Shown here piece by piece: positions 8,002 to 15,065 of a stretch of DNA of 64,000 nucleotides. A program made the position numbers and the translations under genes. Within the stretch, counting starts at the first letter, position 1; each line of letters opens with the position of its first letter. The stretch spans positions 38,636 through 102,635 of the IMG/VR virus record IMGVR_UViG_3300031963_000044. One strand, written 5' to 3'. Source of the DNA: a virus. The notes under the pieces are model-generated. The model saw only the letters and a program-made list of their open reading frames with translations, was not told the origin of the DNA and searched no databases.

Positions 8002-8009
8002 ATAAATAT
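8002..8009 (-). promoter_or_regulatory. Candidate promoter box ATATTTAT
   Basis: The box lies on the minus strand 30 bases before the 662-residue gene, in the divergent gap to the small plus-strand gene at 8060. Same octamer as before other operon-leading genes. Confidence 0.3.
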
Positions 8010-8059
8010 TAGCATTTCCCTTTAAATTTTTATATAAATAAATATTTTTTTATAAAAAA

Positions 8060-8218
8060 ATGGAAACAAATAAAAAAACTTGTAGCAAATGTAAGAAATC
8101 GCCGGTGAAGTTCCAAAACCCGTTGGTTTTACTTGCCATTTACATATCACTAACATCGATTTATGGTAATTATTTATTTTTTAAAAAATTAATTAATTAT
8201 CTTAGTATTACTTTTTAA
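8060..8218 (+). CDS. Small membrane protein with CxxC knuckle
   Basis: A 52-residue gene. It begins METNKKTCSKCKKSP, where CSKC could bind zinc or be redox-active, and continues into one hydrophobic span (NPLVLLAIYISLTSIYGNYL) and a basic C-terminus. The predicted arrangement is one membrane helix with a short cysteine-bearing cytoplasmic head. An A/T-rich leader precedes the ATG. The gene is convergent with dnaJ, with an 11-base overlap. No function is known; small membrane proteins of this kind in phages include lysis or superinfection factors. Confidence 0.6.
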   Translation: METNKKTCSKCKKSPVKFQNPLVLLAIYISLTSIYGNYLFFKKLINYLSITF

Positions 8219-9134
8219 ATCTAACGACTTTCTTTATCAATAAGTCACCTAGATGTCCACTTCCTCTAAAACCCTTACCCTTAACTCTTAGAGGAATTGA
8301 CGTGTCGAATGTTTCCGGTAGCGTAATCGTTAGATTACCGCTTGGGTGAGGTATTTCTATCTTATCCAGATTTAACTCGTCTAATGTAAAGATTTTAGTA
8401 TAAACAAGATCATTATCTATACGTTCAAAATTATTTTGAGGTTCAATATTAACTTTAATTATTAAATCTCCATACATACTATTTTTAAAATCTCCTTTAC
8501 CTTGAACTCTGTATAGTGACCCGTTTTGAACACCAATTGGTAAATTCATATTAAGATTATCTGTCTGTGTTTTAAATCCATTACCTGAACAACTAAAGCA
8601 GGGATTAACAATGGTAGATCCATTACCGGAGCAAGTATCACATATTGTTTGGATTGTTTGTGAAAAAAATCCGTTTCCAGTTCTTTTTAGTTTGGTACCG
8701 GAACCGGAACAATCTGAACATTTTTTTCGTTCTCCACCATTTCCATTACAAGAATTACATGCAATATTTCTTAAATATGTAATTGGTTTATTTATCCCCA
8801 AAAAAGAATCAACAACACCGATAGAAACAGTAATAATTTTCTCAGGTGCAGAAGGTCTTCTGGTTCTATTTTGATTAAATAGATGATTTAATAAATCGTT
8901 AATATCTCCAGCACCACTAGAAAAACCAAATGGATTTTTCCTTTGATTATCATACACGTTTCTTTTTTCTGAATCGGATAAATTCTCATACGCCTCACTA
9001 ATTTCTTTAAATTTATCAGCACCATTTGGATTTACATCTGGATGATATTGTTTACTCATTTTACGATAAGATTTTTTTATCTCGTCAACTGATGCTGTTT
9101 CTGGTACTCCTAAAATTTGATAATAATCTTTCAT
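8208..9134 (-). CDS. dnaJ: DnaJ-type co-chaperone
   Basis: A 308-residue Hsp40. Residues 1-65 are the J domain with the essential HPD at 31-33 (YHPDV). A short Gly/Phe linker (NPFGFSSGAGD) follows. Residues about 128-195 hold four zinc motifs of the CxxCxGxG type (CNSCNGNG, CSDCSGSG, CDTCSGNG, CFSCSGNG). The C-terminal substrate-binding beta domains end near residue 305, making the protein shorter than bacterial DnaJ (about 375) and probably lacking the dimerisation end. It would recruit host DnaK, perhaps for virion assembly or to release host factors. Its ATG lies only 3 bases from that of the divergent gene at 9138. Confidence 0.93.
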   Translation of the reverse strand: MKDYYQILGVPETASVDEIKKSYRKMSKQYHPDVNPNGADKFKEISEAYENLSDSEKRNVYDNQRKNPFGFSSGAGDINDLLNHLFNQNRTRRPSAPEKIITVSIGVVDSFLGINKPITYLRNIACNSCNGNGGERKKCSDCSGSGTKLKRTGNGFFSQTIQTICDTCSGNGSTIVNPCFSCSGNGFKTQTDNLNMNLPIGVQNGSLYRVQGKGDFKNSMYGDLIIKVNIEPQNNFERIDNDLVYTKIFTLDELNLDKIEIPHPSGNLTITLPETFDTSIPLRVKGKGFRGSGHLGDLLIKKVVRFKK

Positions 9135-9137
9135 GAT

Positions 9138-9779
9138 ATGAATTACTTAATAGTTTTATTTAAAAATAAAAAACAAAGAAAAATAATAAAGAAATTTAAC
9201 ACTTTCAATCGCGCAAAAGATTTTTTTAAGAAAAAAATAAAAGAAAGTGAATTAATTAAATTTCCGAAATTAATTGAAACTGGACGACCAATAGAGCACG
9301 AATTAGCTATTGTTGGAATTAAAAACACAAAACATAATATATTATATAAAAGAGATTCTGTGGGTAGGTCAATTAAAATTGAGTTGGAGGATAATACAAG
9401 AGAAATTATAGAGTTAAGTCCGTATAACTTAGAAGAACAAATTTTTGATATTAAAAATCAAAAAAGAATATTTTTAACTGAGTTTATAGGCCGGTATTTA
9501 CCTAAAAAAAATATAAAAATGGTTTCCAAACTAAACCATAAAATTATTGTTCAAAATGAAGAAAAAATTAATCTTTTTTCATTAAAAAGTGAAGATGATG
9601 CTAATAGATTTATATTAATATTAAGCTCTATTTTTTTGGAGAATCGAAGAGTTGATACTCTTTTTGTTAGAGATATAGATACACTACAAAGAAAGTATTT
9701 ATATAACCTATTAATTGATGCTGGTTATGATAAACAAGCATTATATAGAAAATTTACAACTCATCCTTCAAAAAAATGA
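9138..9779 (+). CDS. Hypothetical protein, 213 residues
   Basis: Not recognised as a named family. The protein is strongly basic at its N-terminus (FKNKKQRKIIKKFNTFNRA) and carries a repeated pattern of short strands and Lys-rich helices. The ATG at 9138 is preferred to a TTG at 9117 that would reach into dnaJ. With dnaJ diverging 3 bases away, its promoter must lie inside the dnaJ coding sequence. The 3' end overlaps the convergent 73-residue gene by 26 bases. Confidence 0.55.
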   Translation: MNYLIVLFKNKKQRKIIKKFNTFNRAKDFFKKKIKESELIKFPKLIETGRPIEHELAIVGIKNTKHNILYKRDSVGRSIKIELEDNTREIIELSPYNLEEQIFDIKNQKRIFLTEFIGRYLPKKNIKMVSKLNHKIIVQNEEKINLFSLKSEDDANRFILILSSIFLENRRVDTLFVRDIDTLQRKYLYNLLIDAGYDKQALYRKFTTHPSKK

Positions 9780-9975
9780 AATCAGTACCTGAAATATCGA
9801 TTTTAAATTGATTATTTGTTATTACCATTCCATTTAATTCAGTTAAGACACTATTGTAAACACCTTCTTTTAGTTCAAAAACAACGGTTGTTTTACCCTC
9901 CAGTAAGTTCTGAAGTTTATCTGTTATTTCTGCTAAATCATTTAAAATCCTAGTACTTTTATTATTCGATTCCAT
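9754..9975 (-). CDS. Hypothetical protein, 73 residues
   Basis: A small acidic protein with an N-terminal helix (ILNDLAEITDKLQNLLEGK) and a beta C-terminus. It overlaps the preceding 53-residue gene by 34 bases in another frame and the convergent gene at its 3' end. No motif suggests a function. The consistent overlaps in this cluster, where each start lies within the previous gene, favour a coupled set of real genes. Confidence 0.55.
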   Translation of the reverse strand: MESNNKSTRILNDLAEITDKLQNLLEGKTTVVFELKEGVYNSVLTELNGMVITNNQFKIDISGTDFIFLKDEL

Positions 9976-10103
9976 ATTGAGATTGGTTTTTGTTTATGAA
10001 TTAATTCTTCTTTTTTCACTAATTTTAGTTGTTGGATAATTTTTTGCTTTTCAAATTCAAGCTCAATTTTATCTTTCTCAATCTGGTTATTGTACCACGT
10101 CAT
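9942..10103 (-). CDS. Small coiled-coil protein, 53 residues
   Basis: A short gene that length filters miss. It starts MTWYNNQIEKDKIELEFEKQ, is an uninterrupted charged helix, and ends in ISIWNRIIKVLGF, a short amphipathic segment. The ATG at 10103 lies 17 bases inside the end of the 138-residue gene, and the stop lies inside the start of the 73-residue gene, filling what would otherwise be a 111-base gap. The amphipathic tail could bind membrane or a partner; this is inference. Confidence 0.6.
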   Translation of the reverse strand: MTWYNNQIEKDKIELEFEKQKIIQQLKLVKKEELIHKQKPISIWNRIIKVLGF

Positions 10104-10503
10104 CAATTTTGAGTTCTCCATCGTCTTCGGATATTTCTTTTATAACTTCAATTTTCAATAATTTTAAAGAATCTAAATTATTTTGATCAAACAAAGCTTT
10201 CAATTCATTAACTTTATTTTTAAATAATTTTTCTTTATCTTCACGTTCCCTATTTATCCTAATTATTGTTTTTATATTCTTAAGCGTATTACTTAAAGAC
10301 TCTTCCTTAAATTCTGAAACAAATGAAAAAAATCTAAACTCACTATCTTGATTCTCATTTTCAACAACTTTAGAATCCTCAATGACTGATTTTGGTATAA
10401 CCCATTTAGATGGAAATTTTACATCTATTGCTAGATATTTCTCTAATTTTCTTATTGAAAATAGAAATTCAAATATATTATTTAATTCTTTAAAGAAATC
10501 CAT
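10087..10503 (-). CDS. Hypothetical protein, 138 residues
   Basis: A helical protein beginning MDFFKELNNIFEFLFSIRKL, with an internal FPSKWVIPKSVI and a very acidic C-terminus (EISEDDGELKIDDVVQ). Unnamed proteins of this shape are usual in related phages; I know no function. It lies 3 bases after the small membrane gene and overlaps the 53-residue gene. Conservation of gene order in this small-gene cluster would be the best clue to its role. Confidence 0.6.
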   Translation of the reverse strand: MDFFKELNNIFEFLFSIRKLEKYLAIDVKFPSKWVIPKSVIEDSKVVENENQDSEFRFFSFVSEFKEESLSNTLKNIKTIIRINREREDKEKLFKNKVNELKALFDQNNLDSLKLLKIEVIKEISEDDGELKIDDVVQ

Positions 10504-10506
10504 ATT

Positions 10507-10686
10507 TTATGATGTTATATAGGTTATGAAATAACTAATGCAAGTCCCGATGAAGATAAGTTCCCTACTACGAAAATCCATTTTCTTAGGTGGAGTTTGT
10601 AGTAGGGAACTCACAAAGTTTAATATTGTCCTTATGAGGACTAATGTTGAAAATACAAATAAGAATTTTTCAACATCAAATATCAT
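10507..10686 (-). CDS. Small membrane protein, 59 residues
   Basis: Two hydrophobic segments, FLFVFSTLVLIRTILNFV and LIFIGTCISYFITYI, flank a short polar loop (LQTPPKKMDFRSRE), giving a hairpin membrane topology. The ATG at 10686 shares a base with the stop of the Hc1-like gene (TGATG), so the TTG one codon earlier is unlikely. The coding sequence contains a 13-base perfect inverted repeat (10559-10571 and 10599-10611), unusual for such a short gene. No function is recognised; holin-like or superinfection-related roles are possible. Confidence 0.6.
   Translation of the reverse strand: MIFDVEKFLFVFSTLVLIRTILNFVSSLLQTPPKKMDFRSRELIFIGTCISYFITYITS
10559..10611. repeat. 13-base perfect inverted repeat inside a coding sequence
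   Basis: The arms AGTTCCCTACTAC (10559-10571) and GTAGTAGGGAACT (10599-10611) are exact reverse complements, separated by 27 bases. The arms are more G/C-rich than the surroundings. They lie inside the 59-residue membrane gene, encoding parts of SSLL and SREL. The pair could form a strong RNA hairpin or be a binding site for a dimeric protein. I see no flanking target duplication or transposase. Confidence 0.8.
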
Positions 10687-10865
10687 CAAGCTTCGGCTTT
10701 ACGATGATTAATAATTTCCTCTCTTAGTTGTTGGAGGGTCGCTTTAATTGATTGTGCTGTTTTTCTTGCTCTTGTACCCGCAGAGTTATTTCCTTTTTGG
10801 AAAAATTTATTGGTATCCAATTCAAGTTCAGCAACTAATTGCTTAATTATTTCAATAGTATCCAT
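10686..10865 (-). CDS. Histone H1-like Hc1 family protein
   Basis: A 59-residue gene below usual length limits. It begins MDTIEIIKQLVAELELD, has the core FFQKGNNSAGTRARK followed by IKATLQQLREEI, and ends NHRKAEA. The G-N-x-x-A-G-x-R-x-R-K core between two helices is the hallmark of the Hc1 histone H1-like proteins of Chlamydia and the short histone H1 of Bacteroidota, where they bind and compact DNA. In a phage it could organise phage DNA, displace host nucleoid proteins or alter host transcription. Its TGA overlaps the next ATG by one base. I am confident of the family resemblance; the role is inferred. Confidence 0.75.
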   Translation of the reverse strand: MDTIEIIKQLVAELELDTNKFFQKGNNSAGTRARKTAQSIKATLQQLREEIINHRKAEA

Positions 10866-10914
10866 TTTTTTTAATCTTTTTTTAGTTTATTTATATAAAA
10901 ATAAGATTTTTAGG

Positions 10915-11391
10915 TTAAAGGTAAACAATATTTAAGTTTTTATCCAATTTTTTATATAATTCGGTTAACATATCCAAATCAGATTTTGTATATTGTGCAT
11001 TAATATCAAAAATATTATGATAAAATTTATCTATTGAATCTCTAACTATTTCATTTTTTTGGGTATAAAATGCGTCAATAAAAAAACTATAAAAATATTC
11101 TTTATGTTCACCGGTTAAATTAAAGATTATTTTTTCTTTTTTAAAATTTTGAACAGTTTTATTCCAACACCATTCGAAATGTTTAATTTTCTCATCATCA
11201 TTTAAGATAATTGTTGTTTCGGTTTTTTCATCAAAACTACCCAAATACGTTTCCTGTATTAAAGAGGTTAAACTAATTGTAAAATCGAAAAACAAATCAA
11301 GTTTTTCAATAATAATATTATTCATATTAAACCAAAGAGTAATATCCTCAGGATTTAATGGTTTAGATATCCAGTTAATAAAATTCTCCAT
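10915..11391 (-). CDS. Hypothetical protein, 158 residues
   Basis: An acidic, helix-rich protein with many aromatic residues (ITLWFNMNNIII, HFEWCWNKTVQNF, YFYSFFIDAFYTQ). It resembles unnamed proteins of related phages; no catalytic motif is visible. The ATG at 11391 sits within a 14-base-pair perfect hairpin (11381-11415), so in the mRNA the start codon would be base-paired. This suggests translation is blocked when the transcript comes from far upstream, as known for some T4 late genes, though here it is inference. Confidence 0.6.
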   Translation of the reverse strand: MENFINWISKPLNPEDITLWFNMNNIIIEKLDLFFDFTISLTSLIQETYLGSFDEKTETTIILNDDEKIKHFEWCWNKTVQNFKKEKIIFNLTGEHKEYFYSFFIDAFYTQKNEIVRDSIDKFYHNIFDINAQYTKSDLDMLTELYKKLDKNLNIVYL

Positions 11392-11415
11392 ATGTTTTTA
11401 TCATATGGAGAATTT
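11381..11415. promoter_or_regulatory. 14-bp perfect hairpin covering a start codon
   Basis: The arm AAATTCTCCATATG (11381-11394) and its exact complement CATATGGAGAATTT (11402-11415) are separated by a 7-base loop. In minus-strand RNA the start codon of the 158-residue gene is in the stem. No U-run follows on the minus strand, which argues against a simple terminator. Candidate translational control hairpin. Confidence 0.7.
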
Positions 11416-11444
11416 ATAGTTAATTTAATAAAGTTTTAAAGTCT

Positions 11445-12836
11445 TTATTGTGTTTTTTGATTATAATTAATCATTTTAAAGATTTTATTCATTTCTTCGT
11501 TAATTTTATCTTTTTTAGAATCCTCAGTTGATTCTAATGTTTTAAAGATTTTATTAACTTCCATTCCTTTTTTTGCATCAGTTTCACCAGCAAAATCAGT
11601 TACCGGTTGAGGTGCTTTGTTATATGACTGTCGCTTTAATGCTGCTAAATAATTCTTTTTTCTCTTTTCATTTATTTTTTCACCTAAGTCTGTTTTTTCA
11701 GCATTTGCATAATCTGACGAATTTCCTGTTTTTGACGAACCTTTGATGTTCATCTCAACCCACTCTTCATTAGGTTTAATTTCATCATAGTCTATATTCT
11801 CCATACCTGCGGTCTGTGCAAAGTTTTCAATATATTCATCAACCGCTTTTGAGGGGGTATATGCCTTTTTAGTCATTTTAGTCAATTGACCGTTTCCTTT
11901 TGGAAATGTTTTAGGGTTCATATCAAAATCACCTTTTGAACCGTCTTTTAAATATTCTTTAAACTTTTTTGTGACCGATTTAATGTAGTCATCATTTTCT
12001 TTACCAGACTCTTTATGTGATTTTTTATAAACATCTAAACCCTTAGCAGATTTTTGTTCGTTTACAATATTTTCGATAAATGTGACCATTTCTTCTTCTG
12101 TCATTGTAACTTTATCACTCTTTTTAGGTTTTCTATTATCTTTAAAAGCTTTTTCTGCCTCAAGTCTAGTAACATCATAAACTTTACCAACTAAACGATA
12201 CATATCGTTCAAACCACCACCACTTCTATGTGTTGTGATACAATCAACATTTGATTCTTTAGGTGGGCAAATTCTATGACCGCTTTTTAATTCGCTGATA
12301 TCGAACTTTAAAATTTTTTCAAAATACTTGATTAAATTATTATATTCCTTTTCTTTAGAAATTTCATTAATTATTTCAATGGATTCACTAACTTTAGCTT
12401 TTCCTTTACCTTTCCAACCTTGTTTAGCTCTTTTAGCAAAATAAAGCTGACTCATTTTAGTTTTGTTTGAATCAGGAACTTTTTTACCTTCTTCTTTATA
12501 TTTTTCATTTTGATTTTTTAACTTCTTAATTGCAGCATCAAGTTCAGAAATTGACATATCGACATATTCACCCGTCTGTTCAACATCAACATCACCTTTC
12601 CACTTCTCATCTAATTCGGAATATTCTTCAACTTTAAATTTTTTACCGTCAACTTGAAATTCTTTTTTATTTTCTTTTCTTGCGGTGGCTAGTGCTCCAG
12701 TAAACGCATTACCTTCTTCAACCTCTTTACCCATATCTGTTTTTAATTTTTTAACAATTGATTCAGCTTTTTCTTGGATGGATTCTTCAAGAACTTGATT
12801 TATTAAGGATGTGATATATTTTTTTTCGTTCTCCAT
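11445..12836 (-). CDS. Lys/Glu-rich protein with repeated protease-site-like tags, possible internal head protein
   Basis: A 463-residue, highly charged, mostly helical protein. The N-terminus, MENEKKYITSLINQVLEES, has the layout of a short capsid-targeting leader ending in V-L-E. A second tag-like block occurs inside, at about residues 242-261 (KVTMTEEEMVTFIENIVNEQ), and a weaker one around 148-160 (KVSESIEIINEIS). A GHRIC...C motif near 186-199 echoes the LysM protein at 146-493. The composition and repeated [IV]-x-E sites are like T4 core proteins cut to pieces by the prohead protease. That would make this an internal or scaffold-associated protein; no enzyme motif is seen and the role is inferred. 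The leader gene has a promoter-like box 14 bases upstream. Confidence 0.55.
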   Translation of the reverse strand: MENEKKYITSLINQVLEESIQEKAESIVKKLKTDMGKEVEEGNAFTGALATARKENKKEFQVDGKKFKVEEYSELDEKWKGDVDVEQTGEYVDMSISELDAAIKKLKNQNEKYKEEGKKVPDSNKTKMSQLYFAKRAKQGWKGKGKAKVSESIEIINEISKEKEYNNLIKYFEKILKFDISELKSGHRICPPKESNVDCITTHRSGGGLNDMYRLVGKVYDVTRLEAEKAFKDNRKPKKSDKVTMTEEEMVTFIENIVNEQKSAKGLDVYKKSHKESGKENDDYIKSVTKKFKEYLKDGSKGDFDMNPKTFPKGNGQLTKMTKKAYTPSKAVDEYIENFAQTAGMENIDYDEIKPNEEWVEMNIKGSSKTGNSSDYANAEKTDLGEKINEKRKKNYLAALKRQSYNKAPQPVTDFAGETDAKKGMEVNKIFKTLESTEDSKKDKINEEMNKIFKMINYNQKTQ

Positions 12837-12850
12837 TTTTATTTTTAATT

Positions 12851-12858
12851 ATAAATAT
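12851..12858 (-). promoter_or_regulatory. Candidate late promoter box ATATTTAT
   Basis: Read on the minus strand the box is ATATTTAT, ending 14 bases before the ATG of the 463-residue gene; the spacing matches the example at 1904-1911. Confidence 0.38.
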
Positions 12859-12867
12859 CGTTATATT

Positions 12868-13638
12868 TTAAATTATTCCTTTTTTTTGCATTTCATAAAT
12901 GAGAATATTTTTAATTATATTTTCAGATATATTATGTTTTTCAGAAATCTTTTTAATAATATTATTAAGTTGTTCATTTTCAAATAACTTCAACGACTTA
13001 ATGTTGCCTTGATTGCAGTATGGAAAGGTCTTACATTTTTTCTTAACTTCAACAAATTTACCACCGGGGTACTGTGTTTTAGAGGCTCCTCTCCAATCTT
13101 TTTTATTCATGCTTTTAGCTAAGAATGCTGGACCCGAATACTGACCAGCAGATGATGCGCCAGTAGCTTCTTTTGTTTCGGTTTTCTTTCCTTTTTTTTC
13201 CAGTTTTTCTAATTTATCGTAATATTTTGGATCTTCGGTAAGATGATCCATAGCAATTTCTTTTCTAGAACCAGTTTTACTAACATGTTCTTTTTCAACA
13301 TTCATACCTTTCTTTAATTGTTTTTCTAATGTCGTTTTTTTAACATTATGTTTTTTTGCTAATTGATTTAACGTTTTATTATCTGCCATACCACCTTTAA
13401 GGGTCTCTTCTTTGGTTTCACCATTAGAAAGTGACTGAATATATGCACCAGATGACCCCGATGTTGTCGCTTCTTTTGTTATTCGTTTTTTAGTTTTTTT
13501 ATTTTTTTCTTCGTTAGCATTAACTTTCATCTGATTTTTTAAATCTGATGCTTTTATTGCCATTTCACCTCTAGAAACATCACTTTGTGCTGCTGCTTGT
13601 GAAAATGCGCTATCTATTGTATCTTTAATGTTTGCCAT
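12868..13638 (-). CDS. DUF5661-like protein with repeated TKEAT boxes
   Basis: A 256-residue basic protein. Two near-identical boxes, TKEATTSGSSGAY (54-66) and TKEATGASSAGQY (155-167), flank a segment with LAKKHNVKKTTLEKQLKKG and EIAMDHLTEDPKYYDKL, the pattern I associate with DUF5661. After the second box comes DWRGASKTQYPGGKFV and a two-cysteine KCKTFPYC segment, then a C-terminal helix pair (HNISENIIKNIL) like a small helix-turn-helix. Such proteins are common in related phages without known function. Location between possible head-internal and assembly genes suggests a virion or assembly role. Confidence 0.6.
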   Translation of the reverse strand: MANIKDTIDSAFSQAAAQSDVSRGEMAIKASDLKNQMKVNANEEKNKKTKKRITKEATTSGSSGAYIQSLSNGETKEETLKGGMADNKTLNQLAKKHNVKKTTLEKQLKKGMNVEKEHVSKTGSRKEIAMDHLTEDPKYYDKLEKLEKKGKKTETKEATGASSAGQYSGPAFLAKSMNKKDWRGASKTQYPGGKFVEVKKKCKTFPYCNQGNIKSLKLFENEQLNNIIKKISEKHNISENIIKNILIYEMQKKGII

Positions 13639-13642
13639 TATA

Positions 13643-13888
13643 TTATGCTGATTTTATTCTTGATTCCCAGTAAGATCTCTGGGTATACATGAATCCATAA
13701 AATTCACGTAACATTCTTACAACAATGTCCTTAACATCGCTTTCAATCTTACCTCTAGAAATTTCTTTTCTAATCACATCAATCATTTTATCCTCAAACT
13801 GATTTAGTGTGTTAGAATTTAAGAAATCTTTAATTTCTTTTCTAATCATTACTTCAATATCTCTTTTATCGGTATCGGTTAGTGCCAT
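13643..13888 (-). CDS. Hypothetical protein, 81 residues
   Basis: A small helical protein (KRDIEVMIRKEIKDFL, then VRMLREFYGFMYTQRSYWES). The end is aromatic and basic. The start at 13888 is 6 bases after the preceding stop, and the stop is 4 bases before the next start, typical of a coupled virion-gene cluster. A small structural or assembly protein is plausible from this context; no motif supports more. Confidence 0.6.
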   Translation of the reverse strand: MALTDTDKRDIEVMIRKEIKDFLNSNTLNQFEDKMIDVIRKEISRGKIESDVKDIVVRMLREFYGFMYTQRSYWESRIKSA

Positions 13889-13894
13889 GTGATA

Positions 13895-14479
13895 TTATTT
13901 TAAAGGTTCAGTTTTTTTTCTTATTGTAATTATTTTACCCCATCTAACTTTAAATTTATCATAAAATTTTTGAAGTTTATCGATAAATGCCAAATATTCT
14001 TCATCTACTTTATTCATAGTGCCATTTACATAAATCCCGTTTGTTTCACCGACAGAAAAAATAAATTCTAAATCCATATCAATTATTTTACCTGACCATT
14101 CAACATCGCTAGAGTATAAATTAAGAGGATAAAATTCAACTAGATTTGAAACTTCCTCTATGAATTCATTCATTGTATCTTGAAATGCAGCTTTTTCATC
14201 GATAGTTAACTGTAAATCGGAATTTGTTTTACCATGAACAACAATAAACCCACCAGAAACTCTATATTTCTGTTGTTTATCCTTAGGTGTGACTTCATCA
14301 CGTAATTCATCATCTTCGATATCTTTTTCAATTTCTTTAGCCATATTAATTCTTTCTTGTTCAGAAATTAAAGAAGCATTATTCCAAATTTTTTTAATAT
14401 CTTCCATTACCAAATCATTTTTCTGTAATGATCTAGATTTTTTAAGTAATTCTTTTATTTCGTCGTAATTATTTTTCAT
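13895..14479 (-). CDS. Hypothetical protein, 194 residues
   Basis: The N-terminal third is helical (MKNNYDEIKELLKKSRSLQK) and ends in an acidic hinge (EKDIEDDELRDEV). The remainder is a beta-rich domain starting YRVSGGFIVVHG and including MDLEFIFSVGETNGIYVNG. I do not recognise a family. It overlaps the amidase-like gene by 11 bases, so the two are probably translated together. Confidence 0.6.
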   Translation of the reverse strand: MKNNYDEIKELLKKSRSLQKNDLVMEDIKKIWNNASLISEQERINMAKEIEKDIEDDELRDEVTPKDKQQKYRVSGGFIVVHGKTNSDLQLTIDEKAAFQDTMNEFIEEVSNLVEFYPLNLYSSDVEWSGKIIDMDLEFIFSVGETNGIYVNGTMNKVDEEYLAFIDKLQKFYDKFKVRWGKIITIRKKTEPLK

Positions 14480-15065
14480 ATTCTAATTTTTTAATAAAGG
14501 TTGAGAAGGGAAACGATGGGTTTAAATCGGTATAAAATGAGTTATAATTACTCCTACAAGTAATTCCTTCGTAAGTTTCAACTGAAACAGATTTTGTATT
14601 ATGTCCAATAAATTTATATTTCATTGACATTTCCATTGTTATATTTTTACATAATTCAATTAATGAGTTTATTTGTTCGTCGGTATAAGTATCCCAAAAA
14701 AAATAATCTCTCCACTTCTTCTCATAAATATCTTGTTTTTTAATAATTCCCAACCAATTTGAATAATAATCTTTCATAGGAACTTTCTCAACCCAACCAA
14801 TATTTTCTAAACATATATGTATTAAATCATTTTTATTACTTGATAAAAAATATTCAGAAATACACTCTGGGCTTATAAAACAAAAAATCTCACCATTTTT
14901 CTTTATAAAATAGTGAGGTATTTTTTTGCTTTTACCGTTAAATCTATAAATTAGTTGATTTTTGAAATCATCAAAATATCTAAAGGAGTTTGAAAGTAAT
15001 ATTTGTTTTTTACTTTCATTTTTCTCAAAGATATCTGTTGTTAATTTAAACTCATTATTCACCAT
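14469..15065 (-). CDS. N-acetylmuramoyl-L-alanine amidase-like protein (Amidase_2/PGRP fold)
   Basis: A 198-residue protein with the order of elements of T7-lysozyme-type amidases: PHYFIKKNGEIFCFI in the first third, IHICLENIGW (the usual IGIELVG-like strand) and, late, FIGHNTKSV with a His in the zinc-ligand position followed by CRSNY and DLNPSFPF. These enzymes cut between muramic acid and the stem peptide. The first zinc-ligand histidine, normally in an HHT or HCS motif of strand one, appears as LLSNSFR, so one ligand may be missing; the protein may be an altered or inactive version. Candidate lysin or virion wall-binding protein. Confidence 0.6.
   Translation of the reverse strand: MVNNEFKLTTDIFEKNESKKQILLSNSFRYFDDFKNQLIYRFNGKSKKIPHYFIKKNGEIFCFISPECISEYFLSSNKNDLIHICLENIGWVEKVPMKDYYSNWLGIIKKQDIYEKKWRDYFFWDTYTDEQINSLIELCKNITMEMSMKYKFIGHNTKSVSVETYEGITCRSNYNSFYTDLNPSFPFSTFIKKLEYEK

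Noticed and set aside
10559-10611. Insertion-sequence remnant
   Set aside because: Inverted arms are present but there is no transposase, no target duplication, and the reading frame through it is intact.
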